Both the position numbers and the translations under genes were made by a program. This document shows positions 13,606 through 19,918 of a DNA stretch of 37,989 bases, piece after piece (within the stretch, counting starts at the first letter, position 1; each line of letters opens with the position of its first letter). The DNA comes from a virus, in the IMG/VR virus record IMGVR_UViG_3300026116_000536, positions 1 through 37,989 of that record; one strand, 5' to 3'. The notes beneath the pieces are model-generated. The model searched no databases. It saw only the letters and a program-made list of their open reading frames with translations, and was not told where the DNA came from.

Positions 13606-13665
13606 CGGAGGCCAGGCGCCTCTAGAAATACGGCACGGCGGGTCGCGCCGCACGGCCGGGCATCA

Positions 13666-13759
13666 AGTCACGAGGTGTGCGGCGCACAGGATTCCTGGGC
13701 CGTGCTCGGCGGAGTTGCGGCAGGGAATCCGGGGCGGGGTTCAACTCCCCGCGTGACTG
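13666..13759 (+). ncRNA. tRNA-like RNA 3 (94 nt)
   Basis: AGTCACG (13666-13672) pairs perfectly with CGTGACT (13752-13758), discriminator G13759. T-arm: CGGGG-TTCAACT-CCCCG (13735-13751), canonical T-loop. The D position holds a tight hairpin TGTGC-GGC-GCACA (13676-13688). The anticodon position holds an extended helix GGATTCC/GGAATCC (13689-13695/13724-13730) with 28 inner bases, and a 4-base variable loop follows. I find no 7-base anticodon loop with U33. Same architecture as the neighbour at 13510. Confidence 0.6.
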
Positions 13760-13763
13760 CGAA

Positions 13764-13825
13764 CGTACGGCGTCCGGTGGGCACACTGCACACGCACGCG
13801 CCCAGAGATGGCCGGGCGCCGTACG
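13764..13825 (+). terminator. Terminator of the tRNA-like unit
   Basis: A 14-bp stem: CGTACGGCG-T-CCGG (13764-13777) against CCGG-G-CGCCGTACG (13812-13825), including one U-G pair, with a further TGGGC/GCCCA stem inside the loop. It lies 5 bases after the second RNA. Confidence 0.6.
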
Positions 13826-13871
13826 CTCACCATCACCACAACCGATCATCGACAACCGAAATGAGGAGCTC

Positions 13872-14486
13872 GTGACCGATCCCTTCGCCCGCGGCCCCGC
13901 CGCGGCTACCACGCCCGCGCCGGCACCCGTCCAGACTCAGCCCGCCTCGCCGGCGAACGCCGGCGCCCCAGACCCGTTCGGCGGGCCCGCGCCGCGAGGC
14001 GACCGACCCAAGATGCGCGACCTGTACGGTCGTCTGGTGTTGATCATGCCGAAGAAGCTCGAGCTCGGCGTGGCCACGAAGTGGCGCGATCCGGTGACCC
14101 AGGAGGTCAAGCGGCAGGACCGGCTGACCATGGACATCGTCGTGCTCGACGGCGGTCCGCTCGCCTACGGAGGTGACCCGACGGCCGTCCCGCCGGTGCC
14201 ACACAACAAGTCCGCTGAGGTGCCGGTGCGCTTCGACGGTATGTACGACTCGCACACCGGGATCATCAGCCAGACCCGCGACGCGCTGGCCAACTTCCAG
14301 CGCCAGGCGGCCGGCCAGCAGCTCCGGCAGGGTGAGACGACGATGGTCCTGGGCAGGGTCACGGTCGGCGAGAAGTCCGGTGAGAACAAGGCGCCATTCA
14401 TCCTCGAGCCGGCCAACGAGCAGGACATCGCGCGCGCCCGCGCATGGGTCCAGGCCAACCACCGGGACCCGTTCGGTAACGCGTGA
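13872..14486 (+). CDS. Single-stranded-DNA-binding-like protein
   Basis: A 204-residue protein. The first 45 residues are Ala/Pro-rich and disordered; from MRDLYGRLVLIMPKKLELG the sequence has the beta-rich pattern of actinophage proteins annotated as SSB-like, with a likely OB fold through LGRVTVGE, and it ends in DPFGNA. GAGGAG lies 4 bases before the GTG at 13872. A role in coating single-stranded DNA during replication or recombination fits its position before RusA, but the family call rests on recalled pattern only. Confidence 0.6.
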   Translation: MTDPFARGPAAATTPAPAPVQTQPASPANAGAPDPFGGPAPRGDRPKMRDLYGRLVLIMPKKLELGVATKWRDPVTQEVKRQDRLTMDIVVLDGGPLAYGGDPTAVPPVPHNKSAEVPVRFDGMYDSHTGIISQTRDALANFQRQAAGQQLRQGETTMVLGRVTVGEKSGENKAPFILEPANEQDIARARAWVQANHRDPFGNA

Positions 14487-14504
14487 GGCGAAACGCCCTT
14501 ACCC

Positions 14505-14523
14505 GTTACGCGTATCGCGTAAC
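14505..14523. promoter_or_regulatory. GTTACGCG/CGCGTAAC palindrome
   Basis: Perfect 8-bp arms around TAT, 19 bases after the SSB-like gene, with a further copy of the half-site (GTAACGCG) at the end of that gene. Possible operator or small hairpin. Confidence 0.45.
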
Positions 14524-14535
14524 AACCCCGGACGC

Positions 14536-14573
14536 CCCGGCCAGGTACCGGCGAGAGTGCCTGCCTGGCCGGG
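14536..14573 (+). terminator. 10-bp hairpin before gene at 14615
   Basis: CCCGGCCAGG (14536-14545) pairs with CCTGGCCGGG (14564-14573). It probably terminates the SSB-like transcript; it could also attenuate transcription into the next operon. Confidence 0.55.
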
Positions 14574-14589
14574 CGCGGGGGCAACCGAC

Positions 14590-14614
14590 TCCCCCACGGA
14601 GAGAGGAAACGATC
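14590..14614 (+). promoter_or_regulatory. Shared start-associated leader, copy 4
   Basis: T-CCCCC-ACGGAGAG-AGGAA-AC-GATC immediately before the ATG at 14615; same plan as the copies at 10014, 10721 and 11212, with a small insertion before AGGAA. Confidence 0.5.
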
Positions 14615-14959
14615 ATGTGGTACACGATCATGATTACTCTGGCGATCATGGCCGGGCTGGGCGGTCTCGTCGCGCTGGGCCTGTACGGCGCCGCACGCCT
14701 CGCCCGCCGGAGCGGCGATCACCCGACCGCCGCGGACCTGCCGACCGCCGAGCTCCGCGCGGGCTGGCTCGACGACGTGACCGCGGAGCGGCACTGGTTC
14801 GACGTCACCCTGCGCCACGACCTGCAGGCTCTCGCGGAGACTGAACGAGCGTTTAGGGCGAGCATGGACAAGTGGTTCGAAGGCAAGCTTCGCGCGCTGG
14901 GCATGGCGCCGGCTGAGGACAACTGGGCGCGGCTCGCCGCGGGGATGGCGGCCGCGTGA
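14615..14959 (+). CDS. Membrane protein with cytoplasmic helix
   Basis: A 114-residue protein with one N-terminal transmembrane helix (MITLAIMAGLGGLVALGLYGAA) followed by RLARRSG and a charged helical domain (LRHDLQALAETERAFRASMDKWFEGKLRALG). The basic stretch after the helix places the main domain in the cytoplasm. Heads a run of overlapping small genes to 17065. Function unknown. Confidence 0.65.
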   Translation: MWYTIMITLAIMAGLGGLVALGLYGAARLARRSGDHPTAADLPTAELRAGWLDDVTAERHWFDVTLRHDLQALAETERAFRASMDKWFEGKLRALGMAPAEDNWARLAAGMAAA

Positions 14960-15057
14960 TGGACGGCATCGACCCGGGCGCCCTCGGCTACCTCGTGGTG
15001 ATCATCATCGCCGCGATCCTGTGCGCGATCGGTGCGAGCGGGGGAACATCACGATGA
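14959..15057 (+). CDS. Tiny membrane protein, 32 residues
   Basis: Overlaps both neighbours (TGATG and ATGA). MDGIDPGALGYL leads into one hydrophobic helix (VVIIIAAILCAIGASGG). Its tight coupling suggests it is expressed, but nothing indicates its job. Confidence 0.5.
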   Translation: MDGIDPGALGYLVVIIIAAILCAIGASGGTSR

Positions 15058-15290
15058 GACCGGTCAAGATTTCCCACGTCGTGCTGCTCTGCGTTCTGCT
15101 GTGCGGGCTGCTGGCGGTCGCGTTCGCCCCCCCGCCTACCCGCGCGCACCCGCTCAACGGGACCCGCAACGCGACCCAGCTCGAGCAACTCCACCACGAG
15201 CTCGACAACACCCGCCAGCTTCTCGCCGCGTGCGCCGGCCAACCGCGCGATACGTGGCCATGCTCGGCGCTCGAGGAGGTATCACGGTGA
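15054..15290 (+). CDS. Predicted exported small protein
   Basis: A 78-residue protein with an N-terminal signal sequence or anchor (KISHVVLLCVLLCGLLAVAFA), a possible cleavage near PTRAHP, and a short helix (ATQLEQLHHELDNTRQLLAAC) with two cysteines at AAC and PCS. Unknown function. Confidence 0.6.
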   Translation: MRPVKISHVVLLCVLLCGLLAVAFAPPPTRAHPLNGTRNATQLEQLHHELDNTRQLLAACAGQPRDTWPCSALEEVSR

Positions 15291-15532
15291 AGTGGCGAGT
15301 CGTCCTCACGGACAGCGAAGACTTGACCGGGATCGCTCCGGAGTGTCCGCGAGCGACAGAGCCGGAGGGGCCCCACGATATAGACCGCGACGAGCCGGAC
15401 CTGACAGCTCGATACGACGAGCACGGGGTGTACGACTGCTGCCCGCACCCGCATATCGAGTGCTGGTCGCCGTTGGCCGCGGAGCTCGCCGCCAACGGGC
15501 TAACCGGGTCCGACGCGGAGCCGTGCTCATGA
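15287..15532 (+). CDS. Hypothetical acidic protein
   Basis: An 81-residue protein, GTGA-coupled with a strong GAGGAGGT upstream. YDCCPHPHIECW near residue 50 and a late Cys may bind metal. No family recognised. Confidence 0.6.
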   Translation: MKWRVVLTDSEDLTGIAPECPRATEPEGPHDIDRDEPDLTARYDEHGVYDCCPHPHIECWSPLAAELAANGLTGSDAEPCS

Positions 15533-15810
15533 GCACGGCCCGATACTGGCAGCCGCCGGCCGATCCGACACTCCGCCTCTGGTGGGAGCGCGGCGCGCAG
15601 AGCGAGGTCGCGTGCGAGCTTAAGGGCGTGAACGACGACGGGCGTCAGGTGCTCGACTACGTCCGAGTGCTCGCCCAGACCCGCCAATGGACGTCCGAGG
15701 AGTACGCCGCGGTGACCGCGTACGTCTTCACGCACGGTTGGCGGGCACGGCTCCGACTGGTGTGGTCAATCCTGCGTGACCGCCCGCCGCGGTGTACGGC
15801 GCAGCGATGA
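15529..15810 (+). CDS. Hypothetical protein
   Basis: A 93-residue protein, ATGA-coupled on its 5' side. Rich in Trp and Arg, with a central helix (EEYAAVTAYVFTHGWRARLRLVWSILR). No signal for a known domain. Confidence 0.6.
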   Translation: MSTARYWQPPADPTLRLWWERGAQSEVACELKGVNDDGRQVLDYVRVLAQTRQWTSEEYAAVTAYVFTHGWRARLRLVWSILRDRPPRCTAQR

Positions 15811-16031
15811 GCGTGAGCGCGTTCCGCAAGTGCCCCGGGTGCGCCCGCGGGATGCTCTCCGGCATCGACAAGATTTGCTGTCGGTCGTGTTGGCACCGCC
15901 TGCCCTGGAAGTTGCGCTACGAGCTCATCCAGGGATGGAACGCGATCATGCTCGAGCGCCGCGGAGCGCTGGCTCAGCACGCCCGGAACAAGCTCGCTGC
16001 CCTCGAGTGGTGGGAAAGGAACTACCGATGA
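15807..16031 (+). CDS. Small zinc-finger protein
   Basis: A 74-residue protein beginning at an ATGA overlap (an upstream in-frame GTG at 15792 is less likely). KCPGCARGMLSGIDKICCRSCW gives a CxxC...CxxC zinc site followed by a helix (KLRYELIQGWNAIMLERR), the plan of the small treble-clef proteins common in actinophage early regions. Likely DNA or protein binding. Confidence 0.7.
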   Translation: MSVSAFRKCPGCARGMLSGIDKICCRSCWHRLPWKLRYELIQGWNAIMLERRGALAQHARNKLAALEWWERNYR

Positions 16032-16282
16032 ATAGTTCGCGCAAGCCCGACCTCGCCCGCGTGGTGCGCGGCCGGATGGTGCATGTCTACCGGCGCCGCG
16101 GGTTCGTCGAGGCGCTCGTGTACGCCGGGCCAGTCGCCGAGGGTGAGCCGCTCGCCGAATGGGAGATGCCCAACCAGCTGAGGTACAACCTTGACGCCGT
16201 CGCCCTGACCGCGGAAGCGCAGACGGAGCCCACAACCGCGGCGTCTGCGGCCTTGCCGGCGGAGGGGATTACCAGTGCATAG
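16028..16282 (+). CDS. Hypothetical protein
   Basis: An 84-residue protein, ATGA-coupled. Basic start (SSRKPDLARVVRGRMVHVYRRR), a short beta-rich core, and an Ala/Thr-rich tail. The stop overlaps the RusA-like gene. Unknown function. Confidence 0.6.
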   Translation: MNSSRKPDLARVVRGRMVHVYRRRGFVEALVYAGPVAEGEPLAEWEMPNQLRYNLDAVALTAEAQTEPTTAASAALPAEGITSA

Positions 16283-16742
16283 CCAGCCATCCATCCCCGG
16301 AGCGCGGGTACTCGAGTTCACCGCGTACGGGCGGCCGGCTCCGCAGGGGAGCAAGAGCCGCGGCGCGACCGGGCAGATGCGGGAGTCGAGCGAGTACCTC
16401 GCGAACTGGCGCGAGGCGGTCAGGCTCGCGGCCGCGCGCGCGCGCATCGCGCAGGGGTGGACGCTGGCCGAGGGGCCGTGCCAACTCGACCTGATCGTCT
16501 ACGTCAAGCGGCCGGCGCGCCCGGCGTCGCACTGCGAGCTGTACCCCGCGGGGCCGCCGGACCTCGACAAGTACGCCCGCGCGGTCAGTGACGCGCTCAC
16601 GCTCGCTGGCGTGTGGCGAGACGATTCCCGTTGGGTCATCAGCGGGATCTTGAAGAAGTGGTACGCCGGGCAGGCTGGCGCACCGGCCGATCCGGGCGCC
16701 TGGATTCGGGTGTCCGAAATACCGAAAGGTGTATTGATTTGA
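16275..16742 (+). CDS. RusA-like Holliday junction resolvase
   Basis: A 155-residue protein. GRPAPQGSK at about 18-26, then PPDLDKYARAVSDALTLAGVWRDDSR near 93-119 contain the conserved Asp residues of the RusA family (DLDK and the later DD). These dimeric nucleases cut four-way DNA junctions, useful for resolving phage recombination intermediates before packaging. The GTG start overlaps the upstream gene by 8 bases. Confidence 0.85.
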   Translation: MHSQPSIPGARVLEFTAYGRPAPQGSKSRGATGQMRESSEYLANWREAVRLAAARARIAQGWTLAEGPCQLDLIVYVKRPARPASHCELYPAGPPDLDKYARAVSDALTLAGVWRDDSRWVISGILKKWYAGQAGAPADPGAWIRVSEIPKGVLI

Positions 16743-17065
16743 CCACCTACTACCGTGTCGTCCTCGAGCGGGTCGACGAGAGCAACCCCGACACCGCGGC
16801 CAACACGACCACGCTCGCCGAGCTCGCCGGCTCCGCGGAGTTCGTGGCGTCTGGCGTCGGCAGCCTGGCCCGCGAGCTGCAGCGCGACGCCAACCCTGCC
16901 GGCGACGCTGTCCGCTTGCAGCCACCGGCGACCGCGGCCGTCAACCCCGACAGGCCGCGGCGCGGCCGCCCGCCGAAGGATCGCACCGTCGAGCAGGCGC
17001 CGGCCGCCTCGCCGGCCGCGGAGCCCGCGGCCGCGCCGGCAACGGACGAAGATCCATTTAAGTAG
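16739..17065 (+). CDS. Hypothetical protein with AT-hook-like motif
   Basis: A 108-residue protein starting with TTG inside the RusA stop (TTGA), with AAAGGT upstream. The first 60 residues are alpha/beta; RPRRGRPPKDR near residue 76 is an AT-hook-like element and the tail is Ala/Pro-rich, ending in DEDPFK. It is the last rightward gene before the converging terminators. Confidence 0.6.
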   Translation: MTTYYRVVLERVDESNPDTAANTTTLAELAGSAEFVASGVGSLARELQRDANPAGDAVRLQPPATAAVNPDRPRRGRPPKDRTVEQAPAASPAAEPAAAPATDEDPFK

Positions 17066-17136
17066 CGTGCTACTCTGACCGGGTAGCAGTACGGCGGTAT
17101 GCATCACCTTGATCCTTTGGTCCGTGGGGGACCCCC

Positions 17137-17175
17137 GAACGGCCCGAGCTCACATGCTGGGAGCTCGGGCCGTTC
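17137..17175. terminator. Bidirectional terminator, perfect 15-bp stem
   Basis: GAACGGCCCGAGCTC (17137-17151) pairs exactly with 17161-17175 around a 9-base loop. It lies between the ends of the rightward early and leftward late operons and can stop transcription from either side. Confidence 0.8.
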
Positions 17176-17229
17176 ACTGTCTCCGGCCAGGGGTGCCCCG
17201 CGCGCCCGCCGTACGCGCCGCTGACGCCA

Positions 17230-17265
17230 CGAGGGCCCACACGCCCAGTGGCGTATAGGCCCTCG
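17230..17265. terminator. Terminator at end of the late operon
   Basis: CGAGGGCC (17230-17237) pairs with GGCCCTCG (17258-17265), with an inner ACGCC/GGCGT stem (17241-17245/17250-17254). It is 22 bases beyond the stop of the last leftward gene. Confidence 0.7.
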
Positions 17266-17287
17266 TTCGGGGGCGGGAGGGAAAGGC

Positions 17288-17554
17288 TCAGGGCTTGGGT
17301 GGCGTCGCGGCCAGCGCGGGCAGCCACTTCTGTATCCAGAGGTTAACCGTGGGGATGGCGAGTACCCGCGTGACGCCGGCGACGACACCGAGGAATCCGA
17401 CCGCCCAGGCGTACCCGCCCAGCCCGAGCTCGTCGACCACCTGGGGCATGATCGGCAACATGGCCAACACAACCGCCACGCCGGTGCGCAGGGTCGCCCG
17501 CCAAGGGTGCCGGACCTGGGTCGGGGTTACTGGTCTGATCGCCTGATCGGTCAT
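17288..17554 (-). CDS. Probable holin
   Basis: An 88-residue protein with two hydrophobic segments (ATLRTGVAVVLAMLPIMPQVVDELGL and YAWAVGFLGVVAGVTRVLAIPTV) and a polar C-terminus. Size, topology and position at the end of the lysis cluster match actinophage holins, which open the membrane for the lysin. ATG immediately follows the upstream stop (TAAATG). Confidence 0.65.
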   Translation of the reverse strand: MTDQAIRPVTPTQVRHPWRATLRTGVAVVLAMLPIMPQVVDELGLGGYAWAVGFLGVVAGVTRVLAIPTVNLWIQKWLPALAATPPKP

Positions 17555-17899
17555 TTACGCTCTCCCATCGTCGTCCTGGGCGGAGCGTACCTGCTCGATG
17601 ATCTGGCGTTCGAACGCGCGCGCGGCGCGCGCCTGCCGGCGAGTCTGGACGAGCAGCACCAGCCGCCAGGCGAAGACGCCCGCGGCGACGACCTCGACGA
17701 CCGCGGACGGCCAGAGGGAAATCCCTGACAGGGTGAACGCGATGGGCTGGATTACCCCGATGCCGGTCGCCACCACCAGGTGCCAGGAAACCTGAGGGTC
17801 GGGCGACTTGCGCGGGTCGCCGTAGATCAGAATGAATGCGACACCGAAAACGATCAACGCGAACCACGCCAACAAAATGATCATGCCGGCCACGCCCAC
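17555..17899 (-). CDS. Membrane protein of the lysis cluster
   Basis: About 114 residues with three transmembrane segments: MIILLAWFALIVFGVAFILIYG, WHLVVATGIGVIQPIAFTLSGI and AVVEVVAAGVFAWRLVLLV, followed by a charged tail (RRQARAARAFERQIIEQV). GGGAGC is 8 bases before the GTG at 17899, favoured over an internal ATG at 17884. It could be a second holin or holin partner. Confidence 0.55.
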   Translation of the reverse strand: MGVAGMIILLAWFALIVFGVAFILIYGDPRKSPDPQVSWHLVVATGIGVIQPIAFTLSGISLWPSAVVEVVAAGVFAWRLVLLVQTRRQARAARAFERQIIEQVRSAQDDDGRA

Positions 17900-17903
17900 G
17901 ACT

Positions 17904-18095
17904 TCACGCTCCCATTGCTCGGCGTACCCGTTCCGCGAACACGTCGGGCGGCAGCTGGGCCAGACGCTCCGCGGCGCGCTCGATCGTCGGCGTCTGCCGG
18001 CGCGCGACCTCAAGCTTCAGCTCTTGCTCGCGACGCTCCGCGGCCGCCTGCTCGTCCTCACCACGATGCCGCGCCCGATCCCAGGGCCACCGCAT
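17904..18095 (-). CDS. Small charged protein
   Basis: A 63-residue protein starting MRWPW and continuing as a highly charged helix (EQAAAERREQELKLEVARRQ) with a final amphipathic helix (PPDVFAERVRRAMGA). Similar short Trp-led coiled-coil proteins recur next to lysis genes of actinophages. Function unknown. TAATG coupling to the upstream gene. Confidence 0.6.
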   Translation of the reverse strand: MRWPWDRARHRGEDEQAAAERREQELKLEVARRQTPTIERAAERLAQLPPDVFAERVRRAMGA

Positions 18096-18328
18096 TACAC
18101 CACCGGCTCCCGTGCCCGGTCGTCACGCACTCCCCCGCGCAAGAGGATACCCATCTGCTCCTCCCGGAGGTCGGCGCGTCGCTCCGCGGCCTCTGCGCGT
18201 GCCCGCGCATCATCTGCTCGACGTCGTTCCGCGGCGATCGCGCCGACGTGCAGCTTGTAGAACACGCCGGCGATGACCGCGGCCAACCCGCTCTGAGCGA
18301 AGAGCGGCAGGAGTTCGGCGAGGGTCAA
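18095..18328 (-). CDS. Membrane-anchored coiled-coil protein
   Basis: A 77-residue protein with an N-terminal hydrophobic helix (ELLPLFAQSGLAAVIAGVFY) and a long Ala/Arg/Glu helix (AERRRADDARARAEAAERRADLREEQ). This resembles the spanin-like or Rz-like plan and also one-helix holins. TTG start overlapping the lysin stop (TTGA). Part of the lysis cluster. Confidence 0.55.
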   Translation of the reverse strand: MTLAELLPLFAQSGLAAVIAGVFYKLHVGAIAAERRRADDARARAEAAERRADLREEQMGILLRGGVRDDRAREPVV

Positions 18329-19203
18329 CTTGTGGGCTGCAGCGCGGCGGCCGCGGCATCCGCACCGCCGTCCCCGAACGCGGAGACGACCTTGCTCGTG
18401 TCCTGTCCGACGTGCTCACGGAGCTCGGCGAGAGCGCGGTTCAGTACGACCGTGAAGGCCGCGACGTCAGCACTGCCGCCGGCCGCCTCGAGCATGGTCT
18501 TGATCTCGGCCACCGAGGTCTCGAGCGCGGCGAGCCGCTCGCCCTGCGCGGCGACCCCGTGCTCCGTCTTGATCACGTGATCTTGCATGTTGTATGCGGT
18601 GCCGTCCGGCCCGACCGGAGCCCGGAAGAGCTCCCAGACGCCCTGCGCCACCCGGCGTACGTCGTCGTCAGTGATCGTCATGCTGTCTCCCGTTGGGTCA
18701 TAGAGCGCCGCGGCGACGGTCCACTTGACGTTGAGGTCCGCGTCCGACCGGCCGCTGATGTGGATGTGTTCGCGGTCGGTACTCGAGCGCGTCTCGTGGC
18801 TGGGCGTCCAGCGCTCCTGCCGGCAGACCCCACCCTCATCCGTCCAGTTGAGGTACTTGATCCATTCGGTGCCCGGCCGGCCGGCCGTCTTGTCGGCGAT
18901 GATCCGACGAGCGAGGTTGGCGAGCTCGTGCCGTGCCGCCCAGCTGGCCCGCGCCGCGGCCGTGCTGCCCTTCGGCATGATGTCGAGCGCCCGCGCATTC
19001 CAGCGCGCGTTAGTGCCCGGCCAGCCGGTCACGCTGTACGGCGTGTGATCTTCCGGCGGTTCGTCGATCTGGTGGGCGTAGTCGGGGTAATCCCAGACCG
19101 TGAACCCCCGGGCCCTCAGCGTGCGCTGCAGGGCCCGCGCGGGCGGGATCAGCGTGTACGGCGAGCCGGCAGCGATCCAGTCCCGAAACCCGGAGCTGGC
19201 CAC
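18325..19203 (-). CDS. Lysin, M15-like peptidase
   Basis: A 292-residue protein. WNARALDIMP (D74) and REHIHISG (H146, H148) are arranged like the metal ligands of D-Ala-D-Ala carboxypeptidase/M15-type peptidases, which cleave peptidoglycan peptides. Residues from about 180 on are a mostly helical region with a coiled coil (AAQGERLAALETSVAEIKTMLEAAGG). Its place between tail genes and membrane proteins fits an endolysin; a tail-bound lysin is an alternative. GTG start. Confidence 0.65.
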   Translation of the reverse strand: MASSGFRDWIAAGSPYTLIPPARALQRTLRARGFTVWDYPDYAHQIDEPPEDHTPYSVTGWPGTNARWNARALDIMPKGSTAAARASWAARHELANLARRIIADKTAGRPGTEWIKYLNWTDEGGVCRQERWTPSHETRSSTDREHIHISGRSDADLNVKWTVAAALYDPTGDSMTITDDDVRRVAQGVWELFRAPVGPDGTAYNMQDHVIKTEHGVAAQGERLAALETSVAEIKTMLEAAGGSADVAAFTVVLNRALAELREHVGQDTSKVVSAFGDGGADAAAAALQPTS

Positions 19204-19206
19204 GAC

Positions 19207-19455
19207 TCAGCCGACCGCTACCGCAGTGACCGGGCGGACCTCGACCTCGCGGCCGTCCGGCAGGTGCGACATCACACCGGGCACAAACCCGACGCTCGGG
19301 CCCGCCCACCACGAGCGCGAGGCGGTCAGCTCGACGTCGTCCGGGAGACCCGCGGCCGCGCGCACCCGCGCCAGCGCGTCGGCCAGCTCGACGCCGTGAC
19401 CATCGATCAGGTACAGGCCGTCGTCGATCTTCTCAACGCTCACGTCATCCGGCAT
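19207..19455 (-). CDS. Hypothetical protein
   Basis: An 82-residue protein starting MPDDVSVEKIDDGLYLIDG, likely a small alpha/beta fold; the ATG overlaps the upstream gene by 11 bases. No family recognised. Located between minor tail and lysin genes. Confidence 0.6.
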   Translation of the reverse strand: MPDDVSVEKIDDGLYLIDGHGVELADALARVRAAAGLPDDVELTASRSWWAGPSVGFVPGVMSHLPDGREVEVRPVTAVAVG

Positions 19456-19906
19456 TGATCCTCCACGCTCGCAGGCTGGAGCCAGCGTATACGGTCGTGG
19501 TCCCCGACGCGGAGACCTGGGCGATGAGCAGCCGGAAGGCGCCGGCGCCCGCGGTCAGCACCCGCCCGGACATGCGCGCCACGCGGACCCCCGTGGTCGG
19601 CGTGAAGTTCAGATCTGTGTCCAGCGCGGAGAAGAATGCCGCGGTGTCGTCCACGCCGACCAGCGAACCGGTCGCCCCGGTTGGGCTGTCGACAAACACC
19701 TTCAGCCGTCCGGCGGACGGGCCGTAATTCAAGACGATCTCATAGCCGTAGTCCACGCTGGCCGCGAGGTTCACCGTCAGGTGCGGGTCGGGATCGAGGC
19801 TGGTGTCCGCGACGATCGCGGTGTCGAGCGTCTTGACCGCGATGAGCGCGGCCAGCGCGTTCAGCCGCGCGGGCGTGAGCCGTTGCATCGATCGGATGAG
19901 ACCCAA
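19445..19906 (-). CDS. Minor tail or fibre-associated protein
   Basis: A 153-residue protein. After a short helix (PARLNALAALIAVKTLDTAI) it is all beta (YEIVLNYGPSAGRLKVFVDS; GRVLTAGAGAFRLLIAQVSASG), like a receptor-binding or fibre-tip module. AGGAGGG is 7 bases before the TTG start, which decides it. Function inferred from fold and position. Confidence 0.55.
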   Translation of the reverse strand: MGLIRSMQRLTPARLNALAALIAVKTLDTAIVADTSLDPDPHLTVNLAASVDYGYEIVLNYGPSAGRLKVFVDSPTGATGSLVGVDDTAAFFSALDTDLNFTPTTGVRVARMSGRVLTAGAGAFRLLIAQVSASGTTTVYAGSSLRAWRINAG

Positions 19907-19918
19907 CGGTCAACCCTC

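Noticed and set aside
18570-18585. GATCACGTGATC as a second parS-like site
   Set aside because: It shares only the CACGTG core with parS, lies in the coding sequence of the lysin gene and lacks the GTTT/AAAC ends.
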